Under the pieces are notes generated by a model that saw only the letters and a list, made by a program, of their open reading frames with translations, did no database searches and was not told the DNA's origin. A stretch of 64,000 nucleotides of DNA from Rathayibacter sp. VKM Ac-2754. GTDB lineage: Bacteria; Actinomycetota; Actinomycetes; Actinomycetales; Microbacteriaceae. The translations under genes and the position numbers were made by a program. Shown here piece after piece: positions 37,135 to 46,103 of the stretch. The number at the start of each line of letters is the position of its first letter. The first letter of the stretch is position 1. Location of the stretch: assembly GCF_009807095.1 (NCBI RefSeq), contig NZ_WUCC01000008.1, positions 62,001-126,000 on the forward strand, in the 5' to 3' direction.

Positions 37135-37236
37135 GAGCGGGCCTCCGCGCGGTGGGATGCAAGGCGGAGGAGGGAGCGATACCGGCGGCATCGCGACCGA
37201 CGACAACGCCGCAGACCGCCCTGCGGAGGCCCGCTC
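37135..37236. repeat. Gene-end structured element, copy 3
   Basis: The outer arms pair perfectly over 14 bp (37135-37148 and 37223-37236) and then imperfectly for about eight more. The inner hairpin is GCGATACC-GGC-GGCATCGC. The right arm overlaps the stop codon of the molybdoenzyme gene ending at 37235. The arm sequence differs from copies 1 and 2, yet pairing is kept. Confidence 0.7.
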
Positions 37237-38770
37237 AGGCCACGGTGATCGTGCGCATGTGCCAGCCGGAGGCTCCGTCGGGGGCGGGGGGCGCCTCCTC
37301 CGAGGTCTGCACCAGGCCCTCGGAGTCGGTCGCGCGGACCAGGAGGACGTGGTCGCCGGCGATCGCCTCCCACTCGTAGACCCACTGGATCCAGGTGTCG
37401 GCGGTGACGGCCTCGGCGAGGCGCGCGGGCTGCCACACGCCGCCGTCGACCTGCACCTCCACGCCTGCGATGCCGGTGTGCGGCGCCCAGGCGACTCCGG
37501 CGACCGCGACGGTGCCGGCGGCGACCGCCTGGCCCTGCCGTGGCACGTCGATCCGGGACTCGATCTTGATCGGGCCGCGCTCGGTCCAGCCGCGAGTCGA
37601 CCAGTAGGCGACGTCGTCGGCGAAGGTCGTGACCTTGAGCTCGGTGACCCACTTCGTCGCCGAGACGTAGCCGTAGAGCCCGGGCACGACCAGGCGCGCC
37701 GGGAAGCCGTGCTCGACCGGGAGCGGCTCGCCGTTCATCCCGACCGCCACGATGCTCGGCCGGCCCTCGTCCTGCAGGACCTCGAGCGGGCTGGAGGCCG
37801 TGAATCCGTCGACACTGCGCGAGAGGACCATGTCGGCGCCCGCGAGCGGCCGGGCGCGGGCGAGGAGGTCGCGGATCGGGTAGCCGAGCCAGAGAGCGGT
37901 GCCGATCAGGTCGCCGCCGACCTCGTTCGAGACGCACGAGAGGGTGACCAGGTGCTCCTCGAGCGGGAGGGCGAGCAGCTCGTCCCAGGTGATCGTCACC
38001 TCCTCCTCGACCATGCCCGTGATGCGGAGCGACCAGTCGGCCGGGTCGACGGACGGCACCGAGAGCGCGGTGTCGATCCGGTAGAAGTCGGCGTTCGACG
38101 TCAGGTAGGGCGTGATCCCCTCGATGTCGTCGAGCATCGCCGCGGCTGGGACGGCGGGCGCGGTGCTCGCGGGGGCGGGCAGCTTCACGGCCTCCCGCAC
38201 GGCGGTCACGGCGGCGGAGGCGGCGGTCACCATCCGGGCACCGACGCCCACCACGACGGCGGCGGCGCCGGCGATGCCGACCAGGCGGAGGAAGGAGCGG
38301 CGGTCGGTGCCGCCGCGCGCGGGCTCCTCCTCCCAGCCGCGGAGGCGGGCGGCGGCGGCCCGCAGGAACGCGGCGCCCACGACCATGCCGGCGACGCTGG
38401 GGGCGGCGGCGAGACCCGACGCGCCCTCGCGGGTGACGGCGGCCAGGGCGCCCAGGCCCGCGACGGCGGCGAGCACGAGCACGCCTAGCGGAGGCCTGCG
38501 GTACTCGAGCAGTCCGGCCGCGACCGCGAGGAGCGCGACGGCGACGCCCACCGACACCAGCAGGACGACCTTGTCGCCCGTGCCGAACAGCGCGATGACG
38601 GTGTCCTTGACGCCGGGCGGCACGATGTCGATGACGAAGCCGCCGACGGCGACGAGCGGGCTGCCTCCCGCGCCGGTGAACACGGCCACGAGCTCGGCGC
38701 TCGCAAGGGCGACTGCGGCGGCGACGATCCCCGAGAGGATCGCGAGGAGTGCGGCTCGTCTGGGGGACAT
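37235..38770 (-). CDS. Membrane-anchored sulfite oxidase-family molybdoenzyme
   Basis: Mo-cofactor oxidoreductase working at the outer face of the membrane. The 511-residue protein has four or five N-terminal membrane helices (residues 5-140), then a twin-arginine segment TDRRSFLRLVG (about 155-165) with another hydrophobic stretch, then the molybdopterin domain with the Mo-ligand cysteine at about residue 279 (HLVTLSCVSNEVGG), FPARLVVPGLYGYVSATKWV, and a C-terminal immunoglobulin-like dimerisation domain. No electron-transfer partner gene is adjacent, and the substrate is unknown. The ATG at 38770 is favoured over an upstream in-frame GTG because a TAGAGT box is seven bases before it. Confidence 0.9.
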   Translation of the reverse strand: MSPRRAALLAILSGIVAAAVALASAELVAVFTGAGGSPLVAVGGFVIDIVPPGVKDTVIALFGTGDKVVLLVSVGVAVALLAVAAGLLEYRRPPLGVLVLAAVAGLGALAAVTREGASGLAAAPSVAGMVVGAAFLRAAAARLRGWEEEPARGGTDRRSFLRLVGIAGAAAVVVGVGARMVTAASAAVTAVREAVKLPAPASTAPAVPAAAMLDDIEGITPYLTSNADFYRIDTALSVPSVDPADWSLRITGMVEEEVTITWDELLALPLEEHLVTLSCVSNEVGGDLIGTALWLGYPIRDLLARARPLAGADMVLSRSVDGFTASSPLEVLQDEGRPSIVAVGMNGEPLPVEHGFPARLVVPGLYGYVSATKWVTELKVTTFADDVAYWSTRGWTERGPIKIESRIDVPRQGQAVAAGTVAVAGVAWAPHTGIAGVEVQVDGGVWQPARLAEAVTADTWIQWVYEWEAIAGDHVLLVRATDSEGLVQTSEEAPPAPDGASGWHMRTITVA

Positions 38771-38777
38771 GAGCGGC

Positions 38778-38783
38778 ACTCTA
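38778..38783 (-). promoter_or_regulatory. Leaderless-type -10 box of the molybdoenzyme gene
   Basis: TAGAGT, then seven bases, then ATG on the minus strand. It overlaps an upstream in-frame GTG at 38779, which decides against that GTG as the start. Confidence 0.5.
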
Positions 38784-38836
38784 GGCCACGAGTCCGGGCC
38801 TTGACTGCGGGTCGGGGCTGCGAGCGCGGACCGCGA

Positions 38837-39781
38837 CTAGCCGGAGACGATGCGCGCGCCGTGCACCGGACCGGTCACGCGGACGGCCCGCAGGCGCGCG
38901 CCGGTCAGCTCGCGGTGCAGATCCTCGGCGGCGTCGGCGTCCGGCGCCAGGAAGGCCACGGTCGGCCCGGAGCCGGACACGAGGCCGCCGAGGGCTCCGC
39001 GCCCCTCCCCCAGCTCGAGGATCCGCGCGAGACCCGGCTGCAGGTGCAGCGCCGGGGCCTGCAGGTCGTTGTGCATCGCGTCCGCGAGCATCGCCGCGTC
39101 TCCCGCGCGCAGGGCCTGCAGCACGTTCGGGTCGATGCTCGGGGTCGCCGCGATCGGGCGGAAGTCGCGCAGGTGCCGCTCGCGATGGCGGTCGAGCTCG
39201 CTGTACACCTCGGGGGTCGACAGGCCCTGCTCCGACAGCACGAGGACCCACTCGAAGCGGCCCTTCGCCAGCGCGGGGCTCAGCTCGTCGCCGCGACCGA
39301 CGCCGATCGCGGTGCCTCCGGTGAACGAGAACGGCACGTCGGCGCCGAGGCTCGAGGCGATGCCGAGCAGCTGCTCACGGGTGCACGCGGTGCCCCAGAG
39401 CGCGTCGCAGGCGAGGAGGGTGGCGGCGGCGTCGGCCGAGCCGCCTCCCATGCCCCCGGCGATCGGGACGTTCTTCTCGATCGCGAGGTGCACGCCTCCG
39501 CGGTACCCGGTCGCCCTGGCGAGCGCACGGGCCGCCTTGATCGCGAGGTTCGATCCGTCGGTCGCGAGATCGTCGGTGTCGATCGAGCCCGAGAACTCGA
39601 CCGAGAAGTCGGGGGCGTCGCTCGCGTAGACGTCCTCGTAGAGCGACAGCGACTGGAACGCGGTCGCGAGCTCGTGGTACCCGTCGTCGCGGACCGCGCC
39701 CACCTTGAGGTAGACGTTGATCTTGCCTGGCGCCCGCGCGTGGACCCGGGTCGACGTCGCGCGAGGGGCCATGGCCTCCAC
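38837..39781 (-). CDS. ispE: 4-diphosphocytidyl-2-C-methyl-D-erythritol kinase
   Basis: GHMP kinase of the MEP isoprenoid pathway. The 314-residue product has [13 protein letters not shown], the ATP loop [17 protein letters not shown] and the C-terminal [11 protein letters not shown]. It follows rsmA on the same strand with a gap of one base if the GTG at 39781 is used, or ten bases from the ATG at 39772; the N-terminus is ambiguous by three residues. Clustering of tatD, rsmA and ispE is common in actinobacteria. Confidence 0.95.
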   Translation of the reverse strand: MEAMAPRATSTRVHARAPGKINVYLKVGAVRDDGYHELATAFQSLSLYEDVYASDAPDFSVEFSGSIDTDDLATDGSNLAIKAARALARATGYRGGVHLAIEKNVPIAGGMGGGSADAAATLLACDALWGTACTREQLLGIASSLGADVPFSFTGGTAIGVGRGDELSPALAKGRFEWVLVLSEQGLSTPEVYSELDRHRERHLRDFRPIAATPSIDPNVLQALRAGDAAMLADAMHNDLQAPALHLQPGLARILELGEGRGALGGLVSGSGPTVAFLAPDADAAEDLHRELTGARLRAVRVTGPVHGARIVSG

Positions 39782-39782
39782 G

Positions 39783-40772
39783 CTACAGGGTGGCGGAGCG
39801 GGTCTCGTCCCGGTCGGAGGGCGCCTCGTCGTCGGTCTCGTCGTCCAGGTCGTCGTCGGTCGCGGGCGGCACCGAGCCGCCCCTGATCGGCACGCGCGCC
39901 GGGTCGAGCGAGCGTCCGAGAGCGACGAACTCGTCGACGCCGAGCTCCTCGCCGCGCGCCGTCTGCGGCACGCCCGCGGCCTCGAGCGCGGCGATGGCGG
40001 CGGCGCTGTCGCCGAAGAGCGACGAGAGCGACTGGCGGAGCATCTTCCTCCGCTGGGCGAAGGCGGCGTCGACCACCGCGAACACGGCCCGGCGCAGGGT
40101 CTCGTCGCCCGGCTCCTCGCCGCGCTCGAAGCCGACCAGCACGCTGTCGACGTTGGGGACCGGCCAGAAGACCTGGCGCGAGACGGTGCCTCCGGTCGTG
40201 AACGAGCCGAACCAGGCCGCCTTGACGCTCGGACCGCCGTAGACCTTGGAGCCGGGTGCGGCGGCCAGGCGGTGCCCGACCTCGGCCTGCACCATCACGA
40301 CACCCGAGCGGATGCTCGCGAAGTGCTCGAGGAAGTGCAGGAGGACCGGCACCGAGATGTTGTACGGGAGATTCGCGACGAGCCGCGCCGGCTCGCCCGG
40401 CAGGTCGAGCACGCGCATCGCGTCGGCGTGCACCACCTCGAGCTCGGCGCCGGGAGCCATCAGCTCGACCGTGCGGGGCAGCTGCTCGGCGAGGCGGCCG
40501 TCGATCTCGACCGCGACGACTCCGGCGCCCGCCTCGAGCAGGCCCAGGGTCAGCGAGCCGAGGCCCGGGCCGATCTCGACCACGGTCTCGCCGGCCTGCA
40601 CCCGCGCCAGCTTCACGATGCGGCGCACCGTGTTGGCGTCGTGCACGAAGTTCTGGCCGAGCTTCTTGGTCGGCGTGACGTCGAGGATCTGCGCGAGGTC
40701 GCGGATCTCGGCCGGGCCGAGCAGTCGCGGAACGCTCGCGATCGACGGCTCGGCGGCGTGGCGTCCGCTCAT
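39783..40772 (-). CDS. rsmA: 16S rRNA dimethyladenosine transferase (KsgA)
   Basis: Dimethylates two adjacent adenines near the 3' end of 16S rRNA during small-subunit maturation. The 329-residue product has [21 protein letters not shown] motif [10 protein letters not shown], catalytic NLPYNIS and [13 protein letters not shown]. The C-terminus carries an acidic extension of about 30 residues ([20 protein letters not shown]) not needed for the fold. The ATG overlaps the tatD stop by four bases. Confidence 0.96.
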   Translation of the reverse strand: MSGRHAAEPSIASVPRLLGPAEIRDLAQILDVTPTKKLGQNFVHDANTVRRIVKLARVQAGETVVEIGPGLGSLTLGLLEAGAGVVAVEIDGRLAEQLPRTVELMAPGAELEVVHADAMRVLDLPGEPARLVANLPYNISVPVLLHFLEHFASIRSGVVMVQAEVGHRLAAAPGSKVYGGPSVKAAWFGSFTTGGTVSRQVFWPVPNVDSVLVGFERGEEPGDETLRRAVFAVVDAAFAQRRKMLRQSLSSLFGDSAAAIAALEAAGVPQTARGEELGVDEFVALGRSLDPARVPIRGGSVPPATDDDLDDETDDEAPSDRDETRSATL

Positions 40773-41692
40773 GCGAGCGGTCCGACGGGCTCCGTCGGCT
40801 CGGAGCCGACCTCTCCGCCCCACTCGCCGTAGACCTGCTCGGTGTTGGAGGCGATCGTCGCGGCGAGGTGTCCGACGTCGGTCTCGAGGTACTCGGCCAT
40901 CGCGCGCACCGTGTGCGGCATGAGATACGGCGCATTGGGGCGGCCGCGGAACGGACTCGGCGTGAGGAACGGCGCGTCCGTCTCGACCAGGATCAGGTGC
41001 CGCGGAGTGACCGCGAGCGCCTCGCGCAGCGCATCCGCGTTCTTGAAGGTCACGTTGCCGGCGAAGGAGAGGTACCAGCCCTCCTCCGCGCACATCCGCG
41101 CCATCTCGGCGTCGCCGGAGAAGCAGTGGAAGACGGTGCGCTCGGGGGCGCCGACGCGGCGGAGGGTGTCCATCACCTCGCGGTGCGCGTCGCGGTCGTG
41201 GATCTGGAGCGCGACCCCGGTCTCCTTCGCGATGCGGATGTGCTCCTCGAACGAGCGGTACTGGGCCGGACGACCGCTCTCTCCGGTGCGGAAGAAGTCG
41301 AGCCCGGTCTCGCCGACGGCGCGGACGCGCGGCTGGGTCGCGAGCTCGGCGATGACGGCGAGCGCGTCGTCGAGCTCGCCGCGCGCGTCGAGCTCGGGCG
41401 CCTCGTTGGGGTGGATCGCGACGGCGGCGAGCATCCGCGGCTCGGAGGCGGCCATCTCGGCCGACCAGCGGCTGGTCTCGACGTCCGTGCCGACCTGGAC
41501 GACTCCGCGGACGCCGACGGTGGAGGCGCGGTCGAGCTGCTCGCGGTAGTCGAGGGGCTCGAGGCCGTCCGCGATCTCGAGGTGCGTGTGGTTGTCGTAG
41601 ACGGGGACCACGAGCGCTTCGGGCAGCGGCGGGTACGTCAGGTCGCGGCCCGAGGTGTTCTCGCGGGCGCGGACGTGCTGGCTGTCGGTCAT
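40769..41692 (-). CDS. tatD: TatD-family metal-dependent nuclease
   Basis: The 307-residue TIM-barrel hydrolase has metal ligands in VYDNHTHLEIAD, GETGLDFFR, LQIHDRDAHREV, VFHCFSGD and LVETDAPFL. TatD proteins are 3'-5' DNases linked to DNA damage or oxidative stress. It is the first gene of tatD-rsmA-ispE and has a leaderless-type promoter. The first 30 residues before VVPVYDNHTH are extra compared with short homologues. Confidence 0.94.
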   Translation of the reverse strand: MTDSQHVRARENTSGRDLTYPPLPEALVVPVYDNHTHLEIADGLEPLDYREQLDRASTVGVRGVVQVGTDVETSRWSAEMAASEPRMLAAVAIHPNEAPELDARGELDDALAVIAELATQPRVRAVGETGLDFFRTGESGRPAQYRSFEEHIRIAKETGVALQIHDRDAHREVMDTLRRVGAPERTVFHCFSGDAEMARMCAEEGWYLSFAGNVTFKNADALREALAVTPRHLILVETDAPFLTPSPFRGRPNAPYLMPHTVRAMAEYLETDVGHLAATIASNTEQVYGEWGGEVGSEPTEPVGPLA

Positions 41693-41699
41693 GCGCTCC

Positions 41700-41705
41700 A
41701 GGCTA
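41700..41705 (-). promoter_or_regulatory. Leaderless-type -10 box of the tatD operon
   Basis: TAGCCT, then seven bases, then ATG on the minus strand. Confidence 0.5.
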
Positions 41706-41727
41706 GCGGGGTGCTCCTGACGGTTCG

Positions 41728-41795
41728 CGAGGGAACCCCGGACCGTCGAGGCCGCCCGGTGGTGCCGGCTCCCTCGACGGTCCGGGGTTCCCTCG
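41728..41795. terminator. Long hairpin, copy 2 of the GGACCGTCGAG family
   Basis: Perfect 23-bp arms (41728-41750, 41773-41795) with a 22-base loop. Compared with copy 1 at 20652-20719, one base pair has changed on both sides (GGGGACC to GGGAACC, matched in the other arm), so pairing is preserved. It lies past the metG stop codon. Confidence 0.65.
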
Positions 41796-41821
41796 ATGCC
41801 GATCCGACGGCACCGCCGGGG

Positions 41822-43399
41822 TCAGACGGCCGGCACCTCGATGCGCGGGAAGAGGGGGGCGAGGGCCCCGACCGTCGTGCCGACGGGCAGCTGGCCCCAC
41901 TCCCCCGCCTCGCGGAGGCGCTGCGCGGTGAGCGCGCCGAGGGACTCCTCGACGCCGAGCGCCTCCCAGAGCAGGGTCGTCGCGCGGGGCACGACCGGCG
42001 AGAGCAGCACGGCGAGGGCGCGCAGCCCCTCCGACGCCGTGTAGAGCACGGTGCCGAGGCGCTCGCGGTCGCCCGCCTTCGCCAGTGCCCACGGCTCCTG
42101 CTCGGTGATGTAGCCGTTGAGCTCGTCGACGATGGTCCACACCGCCGTGATGGCGTCGTGGATCGCGAGTGCGTCGATCGCGCGGTCGGCCGTGGTCGCC
42201 GCCTCCGCGACGGTGCGCCGGACGCGCTCCTCCGCCTCGGTCGGCGCGCCCGACTCGGGGACGACGCCGTCGTAGTAGCGGTGCAGCATCGCGATCACCC
42301 GGGAGGCGAGGTTGCCGAAGCCGTTCGCGAGCTCGGCCTGGTAGCGGGCCGACAGGTCCTCCCACGAGAACGAGCCGTCCTGCCCGAAGGTGATCGCGCG
42401 CATGAAGTAGTAGCGGAACGCGTCGGAGCCGAAGGTGTCGGTGATCTGCTCGGGCGCGATGCCGGTGAGCTTCGACTTCGACATCTTCTCGCCGCCGACG
42501 AGCAGCCAGCCGTGGCCGAAGACCTGCTTGGGCACCTCGAGCCCGGCGGCCATCAGCATCGCGGGCCAGATCACCGCGTGGAAGCGGAGGATGTCCTTGC
42601 CGACGATGTGGGTGGCGGGCCAGCGGCGCTCGAACTCGGCCTCGTCCTGGCCGTAGCCGACGGCGGTGATGTAGTTGAGCAGCGCGTCGAACCAGACGTA
42701 GACGACGTGCGAGTCGTCCCACGGCACCTTGACGCCCCAGTCGAAGCTCGAGCGCGAGATCGACAGATCGGCGAGACCCGCGCGCACGAAGCTGACGACC
42801 TCGTTGCGCGCCGACTCCGGCTGGATGAAGTCGGGGCGCTCCTCGTAGAGCGCGAGCAGGCGCTCGGTGTACTGGCTCATCTTGAAGAAGTAGTTCTTCT
42901 CCTTGAGCAGCTCGACAGGCTTCGAGTGGATCTTGCAGACGTACTGCCCGATGTAGTCGCCGGTGCCCTCCTCGAGGTCCGAGAGCTGCTTGTACTCCTC
43001 GCAGCCGACGCAGTAGTAGCCCTCGTACTCGCCGGTGTAGACGGCGTCCTCGTCGTAGAGCTTCTGCAGGAAGCGCTGCACGTTGACCTCGTGGCGCTCA
43101 TCGGTGGTGCGGATGAAGTCGTCGTTGGCGATGTCGATGGTCTCGAGCAGCGGCTGCCAGGCGGTCTGCACGAGGCGGTCGGCCCACTCCTTCGGCGTCG
43201 TGCCGTTCGCGGTCGCCGTGCGCAGGATCTTCTGGCCGTGCTCGTCGGTGCCGGTGAGCAGCCAGGTGTCGTCACCCGCCTGGCGGTGCCAGCGCGTCAG
43301 CACATCGGCGGCGACCTCGGTGTACGCGTGCCCGATGTGCGGGACGTCGTTCACGTAGAAGATCGGGGTCGTGAGATAGAAGGAGGCGCCGTCGGACAT
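41822..43399 (-). CDS. metG: Methionyl-tRNA synthetase
   Basis: Class I synthetase charging tRNA-Met and initiator tRNA. The 525-residue product has FYLTTPIFYVNDVPHIGHAYTEV (HIGH motif), a zinc-knuckle-like CVGC...VCKIH insert, the WFDALLNY segment and EKMSKSKLTG (KMSKS). It lacks the C-terminal tRNA-binding domain, as in the short form. The ATG at 43399 is chosen over one nine bases upstream because a TAGGAT -10 box (43407-43412) overlaps the earlier codon. Confidence 0.97.
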   Translation of the reverse strand: MSDGASFYLTTPIFYVNDVPHIGHAYTEVAADVLTRWHRQAGDDTWLLTGTDEHGQKILRTATANGTTPKEWADRLVQTAWQPLLETIDIANDDFIRTTDERHEVNVQRFLQKLYDEDAVYTGEYEGYYCVGCEEYKQLSDLEEGTGDYIGQYVCKIHSKPVELLKEKNYFFKMSQYTERLLALYEERPDFIQPESARNEVVSFVRAGLADLSISRSSFDWGVKVPWDDSHVVYVWFDALLNYITAVGYGQDEAEFERRWPATHIVGKDILRFHAVIWPAMLMAAGLEVPKQVFGHGWLLVGGEKMSKSKLTGIAPEQITDTFGSDAFRYYFMRAITFGQDGSFSWEDLSARYQAELANGFGNLASRVIAMLHRYYDGVVPESGAPTEAEERVRRTVAEAATTADRAIDALAIHDAITAVWTIVDELNGYITEQEPWALAKAGDRERLGTVLYTASEGLRALAVLLSPVVPRATTLLWEALGVEESLGALTAQRLREAGEWGQLPVGTTVGALAPLFPRIEVPAV

Positions 43400-43406
43400 G
43401 GCGACC

Positions 43407-43412
43407 ATCCTA
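43407..43412 (-). promoter_or_regulatory. Leaderless-type -10 box of metG
   Basis: TAGGAT, then seven bases, then ATG on the minus strand. Confidence 0.5.
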
Positions 43413-43462
43413 TTCTTCGCGCGGGACGCCTCCCGGTATGTGACGCCGGGGCCGCGCAGCGC

Positions 43463-44284
43463 TCAGGCGCGGCGGGAGGCGAGCGCCGCCTCGTAGAGGG
43501 CGCGGCGCGAGAGGCCGGTGTGCTCGGCGACCTCGGCCGACGCCTCCTTGAGGCGGTCTCCCGCCGCGACCCGCTCGAGGACGGCGAGCAGGGCGTCCTC
43601 GAGCGACGCCTCCCGCACAGGGGCGCCCTCGACCACGAGGCAGATCTCGCCGCGCAGCCCGCCGGCGGCCCACTCGGCCAGCTCGGCGGCCGGGCCGCGG
43701 CGCACCTCCTCGAACATCTTCGTCAGCTCGCGGCAGACGACGACCCGGCGCTCGGGGCCCATCACCTCGACGAGATCCGCGAGCGCGTCGCCGATGCGGT
43801 GCGGCGACTCGAAGAAGACCATGGTGCGGCGCTCGTCGACCAGGGCGCGGAAGGTCGAGATCCGCTCCCCGTGCTTGCGGGGCAGGAAGCCCTCGAAGCT
43901 GAAGCGGTCGGTCGGCAGGCCCGAGACGGCGAGCGCCATCAGAACCGCCGAGGGCCCTGGCAGCGCGGTCACGGCGACACCCGCGGCGACCGCGGTCTCG
44001 ACGAGGTGGTAGCCCGGGTCGGACACCGTGGGCATGCCCGCGTCGCTGAGCACGAGGAGGTCCTCCTCGCGGGCGAGCTCGACCAGCTCGGCCGAGCGCT
44101 CGCGCTCGTTGTGGTCGTGCAGGGCGTAGAGGGTCGGCCGGTTCTCGATGCCGAGGGCGCGCAGGAGCTGGATCGTGACGCGGGTGTCCTCGGCCGCGAT
44201 GTGCTTCGTGGTCGAGAGCGCCTCCACCAGCCGCCTCGAGGCGTCGCCGAGGTTTCCGATGGGCGTGCCGGCGAGGATGATCAT
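43463..44284 (-). CDS. rsmI: 16S rRNA 2'-O-methyltransferase (C1402)
   Basis: The 273-residue SAM enzyme of the tetrapyrrole-methylase fold starts with MIILAGTPIGNLGDASRR and has IAAEDTR, VLSDAGMPTVSDPGYHLV, LPGPSAVLMALAVSGL and FEGFLPRK, all typical of RsmI. A helical C-terminal domain ends in SRRALYEAALASRR. A GAGGATGG ribosome site precedes the ATG. It is divergent from pmt. Confidence 0.96.
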   Translation of the reverse strand: MIILAGTPIGNLGDASRRLVEALSTTKHIAAEDTRVTIQLLRALGIENRPTLYALHDHNERERSAELVELAREEDLLVLSDAGMPTVSDPGYHLVETAVAAGVAVTALPGPSAVLMALAVSGLPTDRFSFEGFLPRKHGERISTFRALVDERRTMVFFESPHRIGDALADLVEVMGPERRVVVCRELTKMFEEVRRGPAAELAEWAAGGLRGEICLVVEGAPVREASLEDALLAVLERVAAGDRLKEASAEVAEHTGLSRRALYEAALASRRA

Positions 44285-44414
44285 GCGGCCATCCTCCCAG
44301 CCGGGAGTCTCGCGGGGGCCCTGGGCCGAGTCGCCGCCGCGGCCCGCTCGGCCGGATGTCGACGGATCCGGCCGATCCGCGCGATCTCGCGGAGGGCGGG
44401 TGTCGCCGCCCGGT

Positions 44415-44420
44415 TAGCAT
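44415..44420 (+). promoter_or_regulatory. Leaderless-type -10 box of pmt
   Basis: TAGCAT, then GGCCGA, then the GTG at 44427. Confidence 0.5.
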
Positions 44421-44426
44421 GGCCGA

Positions 44427-46103
44427 GTGACGGACCGACCGCAGCGCGACTTCGACGACCTGCTCCTCGACTCCGCCGGATCGACGCGATCGGTACCGCT
44501 CGATCCCGCCGAGACCGCGGCGTCGACCCCGCGGGTGCGCCCCGACGTGCCGCGCGGCTCGTGGTTCGACGACGTCTTCGGGCGCCTCGTCACCACCCCC
44601 GGACGACGCCGGCTCTACGACCTGGGGCTCCCGCTGCTGGTCGTCGTGGTCGCCGCGGTCCTGCGGCTCTGGAACCTCGGCCACCCCCGCACGCTCGTCT
44701 TCGACGAGACCTTCTACGTGAAGGACGCCTGGACGCTCTGGAACCTCGGCTTCGAGGGCGCCTGGCCCGAGAACTCCGACCCCGGCTTCGCGACCGGCAC
44801 CGTCGACGTCTTCACCGGCGCTCCCTCGTTCGTGGTGCACCCGCCGCTGGGCAAGTGGATCATCGGGCTCGGCATGGGCGTGCTCGGTGCCGACGACAGT
44901 GTCGGCTGGCGGATCTCGACGGCGTTCGTCGGGATCCTCGCGGTCGCCCTGGTCATCGTCATCGCGAAGCTGCTCTTCCGCTCGACGCTGATCGCCTCTC
45001 TCGCCGGCCTCTTCCTCGGGCTCGACGGCCACGCGATCGTGATGTCGCGGGTGTCGCTGCTCGACGGCATCCTGATGTTCGTGGCCCTGTGCGGAGTCGC
45101 GGCCGTCCTCCTCGACCGGCGCTGGGCCGAGCTGCGGCTGGCCGAGAAGGTGGCGGCCGGCGCCCTGCCGACCTGGGGGCCCGTGCTCTGGTGGCGGCCG
45201 TGGCTGCTCACCGCCGGTGTCTTCTTCGGCCTCGCCGCCGGGGTGAAGTGGACCGGGATCTACTTCCTCGCCGCCTACGGCCTCTACTCGGTCCTGGTCG
45301 ACGCGATGATGCGCCGCCGGGCGGGCGTGCCGTTCTGGGGCAGCGGCGCGGTCCTCAAGCAGGGGCCGGTCACCTTCCTCCTGGTGGTGCCGATCGCGCT
45401 CGTGGCCTACCTCGCGACCTGGCTCGGCTGGCTGCGCACCTCCGGCGGCTGGGCGCGGCAGTGGGCGACGGAGGCCCCGGGCAACGCCTGGACGGGCGCC
45501 CTCGCGTGGGTGCCCGACTGGGCTCAGAGCCTCTGGCACTACCACGTGCAGATGTACGACTACTCGATCAACCTGCGGGCCACGCACCCCTACCAGGCGA
45601 GCCCGCTGACGTGGCTGCTGATGCAGCGCCCGACGAGCATGTACTTCGTCGACCAGGCGACCGGGGTCGACGGCTGCGCGGCGGCGCGCTGCGACGAGGC
45701 GATCACCTCGGTGGCGAATCCGCTGATCTGGTACGCCGGAGTGATCGCCCTCGGCTACCTGCTCTACCGCTTCGCCCGCTACCGCGAGTGGCGCGCCGGC
45801 TTCGTGCTGATGGGGATCGTCGCCGGCTACCTGCCGTGGATGCTCTACCTCGACCGCACCGTCTTCCAGTTCTACTGCGTGGTCTTCGAGCCCTACATGA
45901 TGCTCGCGCTCGCCCTGACGGCTGGGATCGTGCTCGGCTCCCCCGGCGACGAGAGACGCAGGCGCACCACGGGGATCGTGGTCGTCGGAGTCTTCGTCGT
46001 GCTCGCAGCGGCGCTGACGGCCTACTTCTATCCGCTCTGGACGGGTCAGCAGACCTCGTTCGCGTTCTGGCAGGCGCACATGTGGCTGCCGTCGTGGGTC
46101 TGA
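44427..46103 (+). CDS. Dolichyl/polyprenyl-phosphate-mannose protein mannosyltransferase (GT39)
   Basis: Membrane enzyme that O-mannosylates exported proteins using polyprenyl-phosphate mannose. The 558-residue product has a cytoplasmic tail of about 60 residues, the DE motif in RTLVFDETFYVKDAW just after the first helix, SFVVHPPLGKWIIGLGMG, and about ten further helices; the C-terminal part has WMLYLDRTVFQFYCVVFEPYM. Domain order and length match actinobacterial PMT. pmt next to and divergent from rsmI is a familiar actinobacterial arrangement. Confidence 0.94.
   Translation: MTDRPQRDFDDLLLDSAGSTRSVPLDPAETAASTPRVRPDVPRGSWFDDVFGRLVTTPGRRRLYDLGLPLLVVVVAAVLRLWNLGHPRTLVFDETFYVKDAWTLWNLGFEGAWPENSDPGFATGTVDVFTGAPSFVVHPPLGKWIIGLGMGVLGADDSVGWRISTAFVGILAVALVIVIAKLLFRSTLIASLAGLFLGLDGHAIVMSRVSLLDGILMFVALCGVAAVLLDRRWAELRLAEKVAAGALPTWGPVLWWRPWLLTAGVFFGLAAGVKWTGIYFLAAYGLYSVLVDAMMRRRAGVPFWGSGAVLKQGPVTFLLVVPIALVAYLATWLGWLRTSGGWARQWATEAPGNAWTGALAWVPDWAQSLWHYHVQMYDYSINLRATHPYQASPLTWLLMQRPTSMYFVDQATGVDGCAAARCDEAITSVANPLIWYAGVIALGYLLYRFARYREWRAGFVLMGIVAGYLPWMLYLDRTVFQFYCVVFEPYMMLALALTAGIVLGSPGDERRRRTTGIVVVGVFVVLAAALTAYFYPLWTGQQTSFAFWQAHMWLPSWV

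Noticed and set aside
43400-43408. Earlier metG start giving three extra residues
   Set aside because: That ATG lies within the TAGGAT promoter box, and the family N-terminus begins at the later ATG.
40868-46080. Plus-strand frame of over 1700 codons across tatD, metG, rsmI and pmt
   Set aside because: It is antisense or out of frame to well-supported genes and lacks any recognisable domain. Only its 3' end, beyond 46082, is a real gene (the YeiH-type protein).
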